A DNA stretch of 64,000 nt from Bog-756 sp963699055 (GCA_963699055.1 CAVOTA010000001.1:372001-436000), one strand, 5' to 3'; counted from the stretch's first letter, positions 43,016 through 51,604 are shown. Numbers and translations: made by a program. Notes: generated by a model not told the origin, from the letters alone.

Positions 43016-44692
43016 TCAGCAGGCGTAGTCGTTGTCGAATCCGGCGGCATCGAGCCCGCCGAGTTCGAGCTGCTCCGACGGACTGCTGTACTGCACGATC
43101 TGCACCGGACCCGTGGGTAGGCCGGAGTACTGGGAGTTCACGTTGCCGCAGGTCGTGGTGGGGAGGATGCCCCAGTCGGCCGCCCAGTACGGGACGGCGG
43201 GCTGGTAGTCGCCGACCAGGGAGGTCCAATTGCCGGGGCTGGCGTAGATGCCCACGCTGTTCAGGCCCGCGTAGTGGAGGCCGTCGATGGCGCCCTGGAC
43301 CAGTGCGGCGGTGCCGGCCTGGTTCCCGTCGAACGACGAATCCTCGATGTCGAGCCACCACGGGACCGAGGTGTTGACCCCGGTGGACCGGGCGTAGTCG
43401 AAGGCGGAGACGGCCGAGTCGAATCCGTAGTTGCAGGCCGGCGGCGACGCCGACGCCGCGCACCGTGCATCGGCGCTCGACGTGTCCGTCCCGTAGTCCA
43501 TGTAGATGTAGAGGTTGAGCCCACCGCCCGCCCAGGCCGCTTCCTTGGCCAGGCAGGAATTGGGGAACCCGGGTTCCTCGACCTGGACGATCCCGATGGT
43601 GTGGGGTGCCGGGGGGAGCGCGGTGCAGGTACCCAGCCAGATGTCGTACCCGTAGCTGCCCGACGGGTACGACGAGCCGGTGAACGACCCGTTGCCGGTG
43701 CCCTGGGACATGCCGACGACGGGAGCCGACAGCACCTGGGGCGTGGACCCCCAGTAGGTGGCGTCGCCGAAGGCCGTGACGGCGCCGTTGTCGTTGGTGA
43801 ACCAGTACCCCTTGCCGGTGGCGGTGGCCGAGATCGACACGATCGGCCGGCTCTGGGGCACCCCCCCGAGCGACCCGTAGAACGTGGCGTCGCCGAAGGC
43901 GAACACCCCGCCGTCGGAGGCGACCATCCAGTAGCCCCGGTGGTCCTGGGTGACCGCCATCCCCACCACCGGCTTCTGCAGGGTCAGGTTCCCCGTGGAC
44001 CCGAAGAACCGGGCGTCACCGAAGGCGAACACCCCGCCGTCGGAGGCCACCAGCCAGTAACCGGCGCCGTCGGCCGTGGTGGCCATGCCCACGATGGGCT
44101 TGTTCAGGTGGATGCTGCCGGTCGAGCCGAAGAACCGGGCGTCACCGAAGCTGAACACCCCGCCGTCGGCCGCCACCAGCCAGTAGCCGGCGCCGTCGGC
44201 CGTGGCCGCCATGCCCACGATGGGCTGGTTCAGGTGGATGCTGCCGGTCGAGCCGTAGAACCGGGCGTCGCCGTAGTCGAAGATCCCGCCGTCCGAGGCC
44301 ACCTCCCGGTAGCCGTGGGAGTCCGAGGGCGACGTCGCCGCCATGGCCACCACCGGCTTGTTCAGGTGGATGTTCCCGGTCGAGCCGTAGAACGGGGTAC
44401 CGCCGAAGGCGAAGATGCCGCCGTCACTCGCCACCACCCAGTAGGCCGACACCGACGTGGTGGCCGGCTGGACGGACCGCGGAGCGACCGGCTGGACGGT
44501 CCGCGGAGCGACCGGGGACGACGGGGTTGCGGGGGTTGGAGGAGTGGAGGGGCGGGTGGCGGCGCCGGCTCCGGGCGATGTCATCAGCGTGGCGGCCCCG
44601 AGTGCGGCGACCACTGCGACGGCGAGGGCGCGACGTCCCCGGCGGGTCCACCGGGCACCGGTGCGCGGTGTGGAGGGATGGGCGGACTGCAT
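43016..44692 (-). CDS. Secreted protein: six WLVASDGG repeats plus GH25-like (DUF1906-type) domain
   Basis: 558 residues. A basic N-terminus and signal helix (ALAVAVVAALGAATLM) are followed by a Pro/Thr/Val linker with two near-identical PRTVQPVAPRSVQP segments. Six 42-residue units with YWVVASDGGIFAFG-x(5)-YGSTG-x-IHLN-x-P-x-VGMA cover about residues 82-340. The C-terminal ~210 residues resemble a glycoside-hydrolase-like TIM barrel of the DUF1906/Rv2525c type (YGYDIWLGTC at the start, PWWLDIEDSSFDGN with acidic residues, PYWAADWG). It likely binds or cleaves cell-wall glycan outside the cell (inference). ATG 44692 has GGAGG 9 bases upstream. Confidence 0.8.
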   Translation of the reverse strand: MQSAHPSTPRTGARWTRRGRRALAVAVVAALGAATLMTSPGAGAATRPSTPPTPATPSSPVAPRTVQPVAPRSVQPATTSVSAYWVVASDGGIFAFGGTPFYGSTGNIHLNKPVVAMAATSPSDSHGYREVASDGGIFDYGDARFYGSTGSIHLNQPIVGMAATADGAGYWLVAADGGVFSFGDARFFGSTGSIHLNKPIVGMATTADGAGYWLVASDGGVFAFGDARFFGSTGNLTLQKPVVGMAVTQDHRGYWMVASDGGVFAFGDATFYGSLGGVPQSRPIVSISATATGKGYWFTNDNGAVTAFGDATYWGSTPQVLSAPVVGMSQGTGNGSFTGSSYPSGSYGYDIWLGTCTALPPAPHTIGIVQVEEPGFPNSCLAKEAAWAGGGLNLYIYMDYGTDTSSADARCAASASPPACNYGFDSAVSAFDYARSTGVNTSVPWWLDIEDSSFDGNQAGTAALVQGAIDGLHYAGLNSVGIYASPGNWTSLVGDYQPAVPYWAADWGILPTTTCGNVNSQYSGLPTGPVQIVQYSSPSEQLELGGLDAAGFDNDYAC

Positions 44693-44882
44693 GGAGCGGG
44701 GCCTCCGTGGGTGGGGAACTGGGGCCGGTGGACGGCCGGCGGGGGGGAGTCGCCAGGCGTGGTCGGTCGGGGCACCGAGCCGTGGTCCATTGTGGAGGCC
44801 AGGCCGGGGGGATGCAACGACCCCCCGCCGACCTGGGACTCCGTGGCGACGGGTGACCGGTGGGTGCCGGGCCGGTCCGACC

Positions 44883-46253
44883 TCAGTGGCGGAGGAGTTC
44901 GGCGATGCGGAAGGCCAGGTCGAGGGCCTGACGCCCGTTGAGTCGCGGGTCGCACGTGGTCGTGTACCGCTGACCGAGCTGTCCCTCGACGATGTCCTCG
45001 ACCCCGCCCAGGCACTCGGTGACGTCGTCGCCGGTCAGCTCGACGTGCACGCCGCCCGGCCAGGTGCCGATCTCCCGGTGGATCCGGAAGAAGCTCTGCA
45101 GCTCGCCGATGATGTCGTCGAAGCGACGCGTCTTCTGCCCGCCCTCGGCGGTGAACGTGTTGCCGTGCATCGGATCGCACATCCACACCACCGGGTGGCC
45201 CTCCGTCTCGACCGCCCGCAGCAGCTGCGGCAGGTGGTCGTCGATGGCCCCGACGCCGAACCGGGTGATGAGCGTCAGCCGGCCGGGGACCCGTTCCGGG
45301 TTGAGCCGCTCGCACAGCGCCAGTACGTCGTCGGCCGACGCCGTCGGCCCCACCTTCGTGCCCACCGGGTTGTGGATGCCGGCCAGGTAGTCCACGTGGG
45401 CGCCGTCGATCTGCCGGGTGCGTTCGCCGACCCACAGCATGTGGGCCGAGCAGTCGTACCAGTCGCCGGTCAGCGAGTCGCGCCGGGTCAGCGCCTCCTC
45501 GTAGTCGAGGATGAGGGCCTCGTGGCTCGTCCAGAAGTCGACCTGGTGGAGGGTGTCCTCGGCGGTCAGGTTGATGCCGCAGGCGTCCATGAACCGCAGC
45601 GCGGCGTCGATCCCCTCGGCGATGTCCTCGAACCGGCGACCCTCGGTGGAGCTGGCCACGAACTGCTGGTTCCACGCGTGGATCTGGCCGAGGTCGGCGA
45701 ATCCGCCCTTGGTGAAGGCCCGCAGGAGGTTGAGGGTCGCCACCGACTGCTCGTAGGCGGAGACCAGACGGGTCGGGTCGGGGATCCGGGCGTTGCGCTC
45801 GGGGAGGTCGTCGTTGACCATGTGGCCGCGGAAGGAGTCGAGGACCTGGTCGCCGACCTGCTCGGTGGGGGAGCTGCGGGGCTTGGCGAACTGGCCGGCG
45901 ATCCTGCCCACCTTGACCACCGGCAGGCCGGCGCCGTAGGTGAGGACCACGGCCATCTGCAGGATGACCTTGAGCTTGTCGCGGATGCCGTCGGCGGTGA
46001 ACTCGGCGAACGACTCGGCGCAGTCCCCGGCCTGGAGCACGAAGGCGCGGCCGCCGGCGACCTGGCCGAGGGCCCGGGTCAGGTGCCGGGCCTCACCGGC
46101 GAACACCAGGGGCGGCAGACTGCTCAGCTTGGCATGGACCTGCTTGAGCGCCGCCTCGTCGGGCCACGTCGGCTGCTGGGCGGCAGGCCGGGCGCGCCAC
46201 GAGTCCGGGGCCCAGGGGACGGACGGTTCGGGAGCGGGGGTCGACGGTGCCAC
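44883..46253 (-). CDS. aroG: Class II 3-deoxy-7-phosphoheptulonate (DAHP) synthase
   Basis: A 456-residue class II (plant/mycobacterial-type) DAHP synthase, which condenses phosphoenolpyruvate with erythrose-4-phosphate to start the shikimate pathway. Recognisable are FVLQAGDCAESF with a metal-ligand Cys, KVGRIAGQFAKPRSSPTE, the NPVGTKVGPT segment, and HPVVWMCDPMHGNT followed by GGVHVELTGDDVTECLGG. The start GTG 46253 lies 6 bases from a TACGCT box; GTG 46259 is an in-frame alternative. It is divergent from the LLM oxidoreductase with overlapping promoters. Confidence 0.95.
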   Translation of the reverse strand: MAPSTPAPEPSVPWAPDSWRARPAAQQPTWPDEAALKQVHAKLSSLPPLVFAGEARHLTRALGQVAGGRAFVLQAGDCAESFAEFTADGIRDKLKVILQMAVVLTYGAGLPVVKVGRIAGQFAKPRSSPTEQVGDQVLDSFRGHMVNDDLPERNARIPDPTRLVSAYEQSVATLNLLRAFTKGGFADLGQIHAWNQQFVASSTEGRRFEDIAEGIDAALRFMDACGINLTAEDTLHQVDFWTSHEALILDYEEALTRRDSLTGDWYDCSAHMLWVGERTRQIDGAHVDYLAGIHNPVGTKVGPTASADDVLALCERLNPERVPGRLTLITRFGVGAIDDHLPQLLRAVETEGHPVVWMCDPMHGNTFTAEGGQKTRRFDDIIGELQSFFRIHREIGTWPGGVHVELTGDDVTECLGGVEDIVEGQLGQRYTTTCDPRLNGRQALDLAFRIAELLRH

Positions 46254-46259
46254 CCGCAC

Positions 46260-46265
46260 AGCGTA
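46260..46265 (-). promoter_or_regulatory. -10 box of leaderless promoter (aroG)
   Basis: TACGCT on the minus strand, 6 bases from GTG 46253. Confidence 0.55.
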
Positions 46266-46278
46266 AAGCCTCCCGCTC

Positions 46279-46284
46279 TAGGCT
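46279..46284 (+). promoter_or_regulatory. -10 box of leaderless promoter (LLM oxidoreductase)
   Basis: TAGGCT, 6 bases before ATG 46291. It is only 13 bases from the divergent aroG -10 box, so the two promoters must overlap. Confidence 0.55.
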
Positions 46285-46290
46285 CGGTAC

Positions 46291-47220
46291 ATGGCCCCTT
46301 TCCGCTTCGGTGTGCAGCTGTCCAACGCCTCGTCCGGGACCGCCTGGCGCGACCTCGCCCGGGCCGTGGAGTCGCTCGGCTACTCGACCCTGTTCCTTCC
46401 CGACCACTTCGAGGACCAGCTGGGACCGCTGGTGGCCCTGACCGTCGCCGCCGAGGCGACCACCGACCTGCGGGTCGGCTCCCTGGTGTTCGGCAACGAC
46501 TACCGCCACCCGCTCGTCCTGGCCAAGGAGATCGCCACCCTCGACCTGGTGTCCGAGGGCCGGGTGGAGTTCGGGCTGGGCGCAGGGTGGATGACCACCG
46601 ACTACGAGCAGTCGGGCATCCCGAACGACCCGCCCGGTGTGCGGATCGGGCGCATGGAGGAGAGCCTGGCCATCCTGAAGTCCCTGTGGTCCACCGGCGC
46701 GTGCACCTTCGCCGGCGAGCACTACACGGTGACCGGCGCCACCGGCGCGCCCCTGCCGCACCGTCGGCCCCATCCCCCGATCATCATCGGTGGCGGCGGT
46801 CGACGGGTCCTCGGGATCGCCGCCCGCGAGGCGGACATCGTCGGGGTGAACGCCAGCCTGGCCGCCGGTTACGTCGGGCCCGAGGTGCTGGCGACCACCA
46901 CGGCCGAGTACTACGACCAGCGCATCGACTGGATCAAGGAGGCGGCCGGCGACCGGTTCGCCGACCTCGAGCTGCAGTGCCTGACCTTCCTCGTCCAGAT
47001 CGTGCCCGACCGCGAGGACGCCACCGAGCGCCTGGCCCAGATGATGGGGGTGACCGCCGAGCAGGTCGACGGCACGCCGATCGCGCTGATCGGCACCGTC
47101 GAGCAGATCGTCCAGCGGCTGGTCGAGCGACGCGAGCGGTTCGGCTTCTCCTACGTGGTGGTCCACGAGGCCGAGATGGAGGCCTTCGCCCCCGTGGTGG
47201 CGGCACTCGCCGGTACCTGA
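46291..47220 (+). CDS. LLM-class (F420-dependent type) oxidoreductase
   Basis: A 309-residue luciferase-like TIM-barrel protein. The N-terminus FRFGVQLSNASSGTAWRDLA, the DHFEDQLGPL segment, the VEFGLGAGWMTTDYEQSGI motif and PPIIIGGGGRRVL match the actinobacterial TIGR03621 group, usually F420-dependent. The substrate is unknown. Its ATG is fixed by the leaderless spacing. nadD begins 1 base after its stop, so the two share a transcript. Confidence 0.9.
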   Translation: MAPFRFGVQLSNASSGTAWRDLARAVESLGYSTLFLPDHFEDQLGPLVALTVAAEATTDLRVGSLVFGNDYRHPLVLAKEIATLDLVSEGRVEFGLGAGWMTTDYEQSGIPNDPPGVRIGRMEESLAILKSLWSTGACTFAGEHYTVTGATGAPLPHRRPHPPIIIGGGGRRVLGIAAREADIVGVNASLAAGYVGPEVLATTTAEYYDQRIDWIKEAAGDRFADLELQCLTFLVQIVPDREDATERLAQMMGVTAEQVDGTPIALIGTVEQIVQRLVERRERFGFSYVVVHEAEMEAFAPVVAALAGT

Positions 47221-47221
47221 G

Positions 47222-47860
47222 GTGGTCCCGACGCGTCCCACGGGAGGGACGGGACCCGGGGCGGTCCGTGGCGGCGGGACCCGGATCGGTCTGTTCGGCG
47301 GCACCTTCGACCCGATCCACCGGGGGCACGTCCAGGTGGCCGAGGCCGTGCGCGACGCCCTGGGCCTCGACCGGATGCTGGTCGTGGTGGCCAACGAGCC
47401 CTGGCAGAAGCAGGGCCGGCCGGTGTCCCCGGCCGAGGACCGCTACGCCATGGTGGCCGCGGCCCTGGACGACCGTCCCGGGCTCGAGCCGTCCCGGATC
47501 GAGCTGGACCGGGGTGGGCCCTCCTACACGGTGGACACCGTCCGCCAGCTGCTGGCCGACCAGCCGGACGCCGAGATCGTGGTGGTGGTGGGCGCAGACG
47601 TGGTGGCGGCCCTGGACACCTGGCGCCAGCACCAAGCCCTGCGCGACCTGGTGACGCTGGCCGTCGTGGACCGCCCCGGCGCCCCGCTCGCCGACCCGCC
47701 CACCGGATGGCGGGCGGTGCACGTGGCGGTGGATCCGGTCGACGTGTCGAGCACCGACCTCCGGGCCCGCCTCGAGGCGGGCGAGCCGGTGGCGGACCTG
47801 GTGCCCGAGGCCGTCATCCGTTGCCTGTCCGAGCGTGGTCTGTACGCTGTGGGGAGATGA
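47222..47860 (+). CDS. nadD: Nicotinate-nucleotide adenylyltransferase
   Basis: A 212-residue nucleotidyltransferase that converts nicotinate mononucleotide to deamido-NAD. The signature RIGLFGGTFDPIHRGH carries the (H/T)xGH-type ATP site, and YTVDTVRQL and the C-terminal DVSSTDLRARLEAGE (SSTxxR motif) are present. A disordered 20-residue N-terminal extension precedes the core; GTG 47222 is the first start. The order nadD, small membrane protein, rsfS is common in actinobacteria. The stop overlaps the next ATG (ATGA). Confidence 0.94.
   Translation: MVPTRPTGGTGPGAVRGGGTRIGLFGGTFDPIHRGHVQVAEAVRDALGLDRMLVVVANEPWQKQGRPVSPAEDRYAMVAAALDDRPGLEPSRIELDRGGPSYTVDTVRQLLADQPDAEIVVVVGADVVAALDTWRQHQALRDLVTLAVVDRPGAPLADPPTGWRAVHVAVDPVDVSSTDLRARLEAGEPVADLVPEAVIRCLSERGLYAVGR
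47843..47848 (+). promoter_or_regulatory. Possible internal -10 box at the end of nadD
   Basis: TACGCT, 8 bases before ATG 47857. It may give rsfS its own promoter. Confidence 0.3.
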
Positions 47861-48315
47861 CTGTGCGGCTGACCCCCACCGAGTCCGAACCCACACCGCC
47901 GCCACCGGTCCCCGCCGCTCCCACCCCACCCCACGCCGGCCCGGCCGGCGGGGCACCGACTCCCGAGGTGACGCCCGGAGCGTCGCCGGTGGTCGGACCC
48001 GCACCGCCGAGCCCGCCGGACGCCGTGCCGGGCCAGGTCGACGCCCCCGGTGCCGACGGGCGTCGGGCGCTCCGTGAGGCCCGGCGCAGGCGCCGGCGGA
48101 CCTCGCTCCTGTGTGCCGCGGTCGTCGCCGTCTGTCTGGCCCTTACCATCGTGGTGGTGGTGCTGGCCCGGGACCGACCCGTGGGGACGCCGTCCTCGGC
48201 GGCCGCCACCGCACCGACCGCCCTCGTCCCAGCCGCAGCACCCGCCGTCGACGTGACCGCGTCGCCGACAGCTTCGACCCGAGGCGCCACGGCGCCAGAA
48301 GGAGGCAACCCTTGA
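47857..48315 (+). CDS. Single-pass membrane protein with Pro-rich N-terminus
   Basis: 152 residues. A proline/alanine-rich cytoplasmic stretch (1-65), a basic cluster (RREARRRRRR-like), one transmembrane helix (about 86-106) and a Ser/Thr/Ala-rich outer tail are visible. No family domain is seen. A comparable membrane protein often lies between nadD and rsfS in actinobacteria. ATG 47857 overlaps the nadD stop, and its own stop overlaps the rsfS TTG start, so the three are translationally linked. Confidence 0.6.
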   Translation: MTVRLTPTESEPTPPPPVPAAPTPPHAGPAGGAPTPEVTPGASPVVGPAPPSPPDAVPGQVDAPGADGRRALREARRRRRRTSLLCAAVVAVCLALTIVVVVLARDRPVGTPSSAAATAPTALVPAAAPAVDVTASPTASTRGATAPEGGNP

Positions 48316-48707
48316 CCACCACCCAGCCCACTCCCGCCGCGCGGTCCGCCGTGCCCGACATCCCCGACGAATGCCTCGTGGCCGCCCGCGCCGCCGATGC
48401 CAAGTCCGGGGAGGACACGGTCGTGCTCGCCATGGGCGACCTGCTGGGGGTGACCGACGCCTTCGTCGTGACCAACGGGCGCAACACCCGCCAGGTCAAG
48501 ACGATCGTCGACGAGGTGGAGCGCCAGGTGAAGCTGACCAGCGGACGGTCGCCGAGCCGGGTGGAGGGCAAGGACGACGCCTACTGGGTGCTGATGGACT
48601 ACGGCGACTTCCTGGTGCACGTCTTCTTGGAGGAGGCCCGCAACTTCTACGACCTGGAGCACCTGTGGACCGACGCCCCGCGCGTGGCGTGGGGCGTCGC
48701 CGCCTGA
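48312..48707 (+). CDS. rsfS: Ribosomal silencing factor RsfS
   Basis: A 131-residue RsfS/Iojap protein that binds L14 and blocks subunit joining under starvation. The family core is present: ARAADAKSGEDTVVLAMGDL, TDAFVVTNGRNTRQVK, EGKDDAYWVLMDYGDFLVHVF and the final ARNFYDLEHLWTDAP. The start is TTG 48312: AAGGAGG lies at proper distance and the TTG overlaps the upstream stop (TTGA). GTG 48351 would remove only a non-conserved tail. It converges with the GerMN lipoprotein gene. Confidence 0.94.
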   Translation: MTTTQPTPAARSAVPDIPDECLVAARAADAKSGEDTVVLAMGDLLGVTDAFVVTNGRNTRQVKTIVDEVERQVKLTSGRSPSRVEGKDDAYWVLMDYGDFLVHVFLEEARNFYDLEHLWTDAPRVAWGVAA

Positions 48708-48729
48708 ACGGGCAGACCCCCTCGGCCGG

Positions 48730-49329
48730 TCACGCCGTCGGGGCCTGGGGCAGGTAGTCGGCCCGGCCCACCGGGCCCGGCACCTGGGCACCGGCCGCCG
48801 TCGGGACGTCGATGGGCTTGCCGCCGATGGCGAAGCTCACGCCGGTGATGCCCGGCTGCTGGGTGACCGTGTAGACGACCTGGGCCACGGCCAGGGTCTG
48901 GTCGGGTCCGACCACCTGGATCGGGTTGGTGGAGAAGTGCACGGTGGCGATCCCACCCGACTCGGTGGTGGTCACCGTCACCCCGGTGTGGGTGAGGAAC
49001 GACTGGATGCCGGCCGACGACTCGGTGGTGGTGGGACCGGCGAGCAGCGCCCCCAGCACCTGGCTGAGCGACGCCGGTACCGCCACCTCGCGGGTGACGG
49101 CGACCAGGTGCCCGTCGGGTGCCACCAGGTAGATCTGCTCGGCCACCCCCACCGCCGGCGGGGTGCCGGGCAGCGTCGTGGTGGTGGTCGGGGGGTTGAG
49201 CAGGTGGTAGGGCACGGCCGACCGGGCGATGGGGGTCGGTGCCGACGCCGTCGGGATCCCGCAGGCCGCCGTCCCCAGCGCCACCGCCGTCATCACCAGT
49301 GCGGCGCGCACCGCACGGGCCCGGTTCAC
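48730..49329 (-). CDS. GerMN-domain lipoprotein (LpqB-like position)
   Basis: A 199-residue predicted lipoprotein. The signal VNRARAVRAALVMTAVALG ends in TAAC, a likely lipidation cysteine. A Thr-rich linker and one GerMN domain (about 75-185) follow. In most actinobacteria mtrB is followed by lpqB, a lipoprotein of nearly 600 residues with a GerMN domain and a beta-propeller. Here only the GerMN half is present. GTG 49329 overlaps the mtrB stop (GTGA). The expected role is modulation of the MtrB sensor (inference by position). Confidence 0.8.
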   Translation of the reverse strand: MNRARAVRAALVMTAVALGTAACGIPTASAPTPIARSAVPYHLLNPPTTTTTLPGTPPAVGVAEQIYLVAPDGHLVAVTREVAVPASLSQVLGALLAGPTTTESSAGIQSFLTHTGVTVTTTESGGIATVHFSTNPIQVVGPDQTLAVAQVVYTVTQQPGITGVSFAIGGKPIDVPTAAGAQVPGPVGRADYLPQAPTA

Positions 49330-50843
49330 GTGGCCCCCTCGTCGTCCACGGGACCGGCGTCCGCCCCCGCGTCCAGGGGGAGCTCCACCACGAACCGGGT
49401 ACCCCGGCCCGGCGCGTCCTCGATCCACACCCTCCCGCCGTGCAGGCGCACGTGCTCGGCCACCAGCGACAGTCCCAGTCCGGTGCCTTCGCCCGACGCC
49501 CGCTGGCCGGCCCGTCCGCCTCGGTAGAACCGCTCGAACAGGTGGTCCCGCTCGGCCTCGGGGATCCCGGGCCCGCGGTCCTCGACGACCACCCGGATGG
49601 CGGTCGCCGGAACGGGCCCGAACCCGACGGCGGGGGGTTGGCGTTCGACCAGTACCCGGGTGACGCCGCCGGCGTACTGTGCGGCGTTCTCCACCAGGTT
49701 GGCCATCACCCGCTCGAAGCGGCGCTTGTCGACCCGCAGCCGCAGTCCCTCGACCCCGGGACCGACCTCGACCGGCACGGCGACCGGTCGACGGACGCCG
49801 TCGCTGCCCACCGGCGCCGTGGCATCCACCGCCCGCCGGACCAGCTCACCCGGATCGACCTCGTCGAGGGAGAGCTCGGCGGAACCGGCGTCGAAGCGTG
49901 AGATCTCGAGGAGGTCGTCGACCATCCGGGTGAAGCGGCGGAGGTCGGCGTCGAGGAGGTCGAGCGCGCTCTGGGCCCGGGGGGCGAGCTGGCCGCGGTG
50001 GCTCTCGAGCACCGAGACCGTGGCGGTGAGCGTGGTGAGCGGCGACCGCAGCTCGTGGCTCACGTCCGACGTGAACCGGGCCTCGCGCTCGATGCGGTCC
50101 TGCAGGTTGGCGGTCATGGCGTTGAAGGCGGCGGCCAGCTCGGCGAGGTCGACGTCGCCGCCGGACTCGACCCGGGTGTCGAGTTGACCCCCGGCGATGG
50201 CCACGGCGGCGTCGGTCAGGCCGGCCAGGGGGCGGAGCGCACGGGAGGCGGCCCACCGGCCGACGGCGGCGCCGGCCAGGGTCGTCACCAGGGCGGCGGC
50301 GGCCAGGGCCACGGCCAGCGCCCGCAGGGTCCCGGCCAGCTCGGCGAGTGAGAACACCTCGAAGTAGGCGGCGTGCACGGCCGGCAGGGGCACCCCGATC
50401 ACCTCCTGGGGCGAGCCGGCCAGGTCGAACAGCTGCGACGCCGGCGTACCCGCCAGCACCAGGGTCCGCTCGCCGGGCGGGATGGCGCTCTGCCCCACGG
50501 AGATCGACGTGGCGTACCACTGGCCCCCGGTGTGGAGGACCGAGCGGGAGCCGGGCAACGTGTCGACCGACTCGATCAGCTGGTTGAGGTCGGTCCCCGG
50601 GGAACGGAGGGCGTTCTGCACCAGGGCGGCGTTGGCGAAGGCCTGGCGCTGCTCAGCCGACTGGCGCTCGTTGAGGAAGGTCTGGCGCGCCGTGAAGTAG
50701 GTGATGCCGGCCATGAGGGCGGACAGCCCGAAGGCGCCGATGGCGAAGGTCACCGTGACCCGGGCACGCAGCCCGAGCCGGCCCGACAGCGGTGGTCGCC
50801 CCGGCCGGCCGCCGGTCGTGCCGGCGGTGTCCGCAGTGGCCAC
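49326..50843 (-). CDS. mtrB: MtrB-like sensor histidine kinase
   Basis: A 505-residue membrane kinase. TM1 (about 30-50), an extracytoplasmic sensor region to about 165, TM2 (about 168-192) and a HAMP linker precede a HisKA domain with H263 in DVSHELRSPL. The HATPase has N box NLVENAAQYA, DRGPGIP and GTGLGLSLV. It pairs with the response regulator upstream. By gene order (mtrA-mtrB-lipoprotein) it matches the actinobacterial MtrAB envelope/cell-division system. GTG 50843 begins 4 bases after the regulator stop. Confidence 0.88.
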   Translation of the reverse strand: MATADTAGTTGGRPGRPPLSGRLGLRARVTVTFAIGAFGLSALMAGITYFTARQTFLNERQSAEQRQAFANAALVQNALRSPGTDLNQLIESVDTLPGSRSVLHTGGQWYATSISVGQSAIPPGERTLVLAGTPASQLFDLAGSPQEVIGVPLPAVHAAYFEVFSLAELAGTLRALAVALAAAALVTTLAGAAVGRWAASRALRPLAGLTDAAVAIAGGQLDTRVESGGDVDLAELAAAFNAMTANLQDRIEREARFTSDVSHELRSPLTTLTATVSVLESHRGQLAPRAQSALDLLDADLRRFTRMVDDLLEISRFDAGSAELSLDEVDPGELVRRAVDATAPVGSDGVRRPVAVPVEVGPGVEGLRLRVDKRRFERVMANLVENAAQYAGGVTRVLVERQPPAVGFGPVPATAIRVVVEDRGPGIPEAERDHLFERFYRGGRAGQRASGEGTGLGLSLVAEHVRLHGGRVWIEDAPGRGTRFVVELPLDAGADAGPVDDEGAT

Positions 50844-50847
50844 GGCG

Positions 50848-51525
50848 TCAGACCGCCAGCTTGTAGCCCATGCCCCGGACGGTGAGGATGAACCGGGGCG
50901 ACGCGGGGTCGGGCTCGACCTTGGTGCGCAGGCGGCGTACGTGGACGTCGACGAGACGGCCGTCGCCGAAGTAGTCGTAGCCCCACACCCGCTCGAGCAG
51001 CTGCTCGCGGCTCAGTACCTTGCCGGGGTGGTTGGCCAGTTCGCACAGGAGCCGGAACTCGGTCCGCGTGCAGTGGACCTCCTCCCCGGCCCGACGGACC
51101 ACGCCCGCCTCGGGTTCGATCTCGACGTCGCCGAAGCTGAGGACGGCGGACCCGTCGTCGTCGTGGCGCGACCGGCGCAGCAGGGCGCGGATGCGGGCCG
51201 CCAGCTCCTTGGCCACGAACGGCTTGGTGACGTAGTCGTCGGCGCCCGCCTCGAGGCCGGCCACCACGTCGTGGGTGTCCGACCGGGCCGTCACCATGAT
51301 CACCGGGACGGTGGACAGGCGGCGCAGGGTCCGGCACGTCTCGAAGCCGTCCATCCCCGGGAGCATCAGGTCGATCAGCACCAGCTCGTAGGGTTCGGCT
51401 CCGAAGCGGTCGACCGCGTCCTCGCCGCTGCCCACCCCGTCGACGGCGTAGCCCTCGTCCTCGAGTGCGAGGCGCATCGAGGAACGGATCCGTTCGTCGT
51501 CCTCGACGATCAGGATGCGACTCAT
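50848..51525 (-). CDS. mtrA: MtrA-like OmpR-family response regulator
   Basis: 225 residues. The receiver domain has phospho-acceptor D52 in LIDLMLPGMDGF, T79 and K101 (VTKPF). A winged-helix DNA-binding domain ends with GDGRLVDVHVRRLRTKVE and the family-typical TVRGMGYKL. ATG 51525 lies only 12 bases from the foot of a 17-bp hairpin; CATGAT sits 6 bases upstream of the start, suggesting a leaderless transcript. In relatives MtrA controls cell-wall hydrolases and replication genes. Confidence 0.9.
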   Translation of the reverse strand: MSRILIVEDDERIRSSMRLALEDEGYAVDGVGSGEDAVDRFGAEPYELVLIDLMLPGMDGFETCRTLRRLSTVPVIMVTARSDTHDVVAGLEAGADDYVTKPFVAKELAARIRALLRRSRHDDDGSAVLSFGDVEIEPEAGVVRRAGEEVHCTRTEFRLLCELANHPGKVLSREQLLERVWGYDYFGDGRLVDVHVRRLRTKVEPDPASPRFILTVRGMGYKLAV

Positions 51526-51537
51526 GGCCCGATCATG

Positions 51538-51576
51538 ACACGACCTCCCTGCCCGATCGGGGCAGGGAGGTCGTGT
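51538..51576 (-). terminator. Strong 17-bp hairpin after the solute-binding protein gene
   Basis: A perfect 17-bp inverted repeat with a 5-base loop; the arms contain cgacctccctgccc and its complement. It is 28 bases downstream of the solute-binding gene stop and 12 bases upstream of mtrA on the same strand. It has no T-run and insulates the two transcripts. Confidence 0.8.
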
Positions 51577-51604
51577 CCGGGCCGTTTCGGAGCCGGAGGC
51601 GCGA

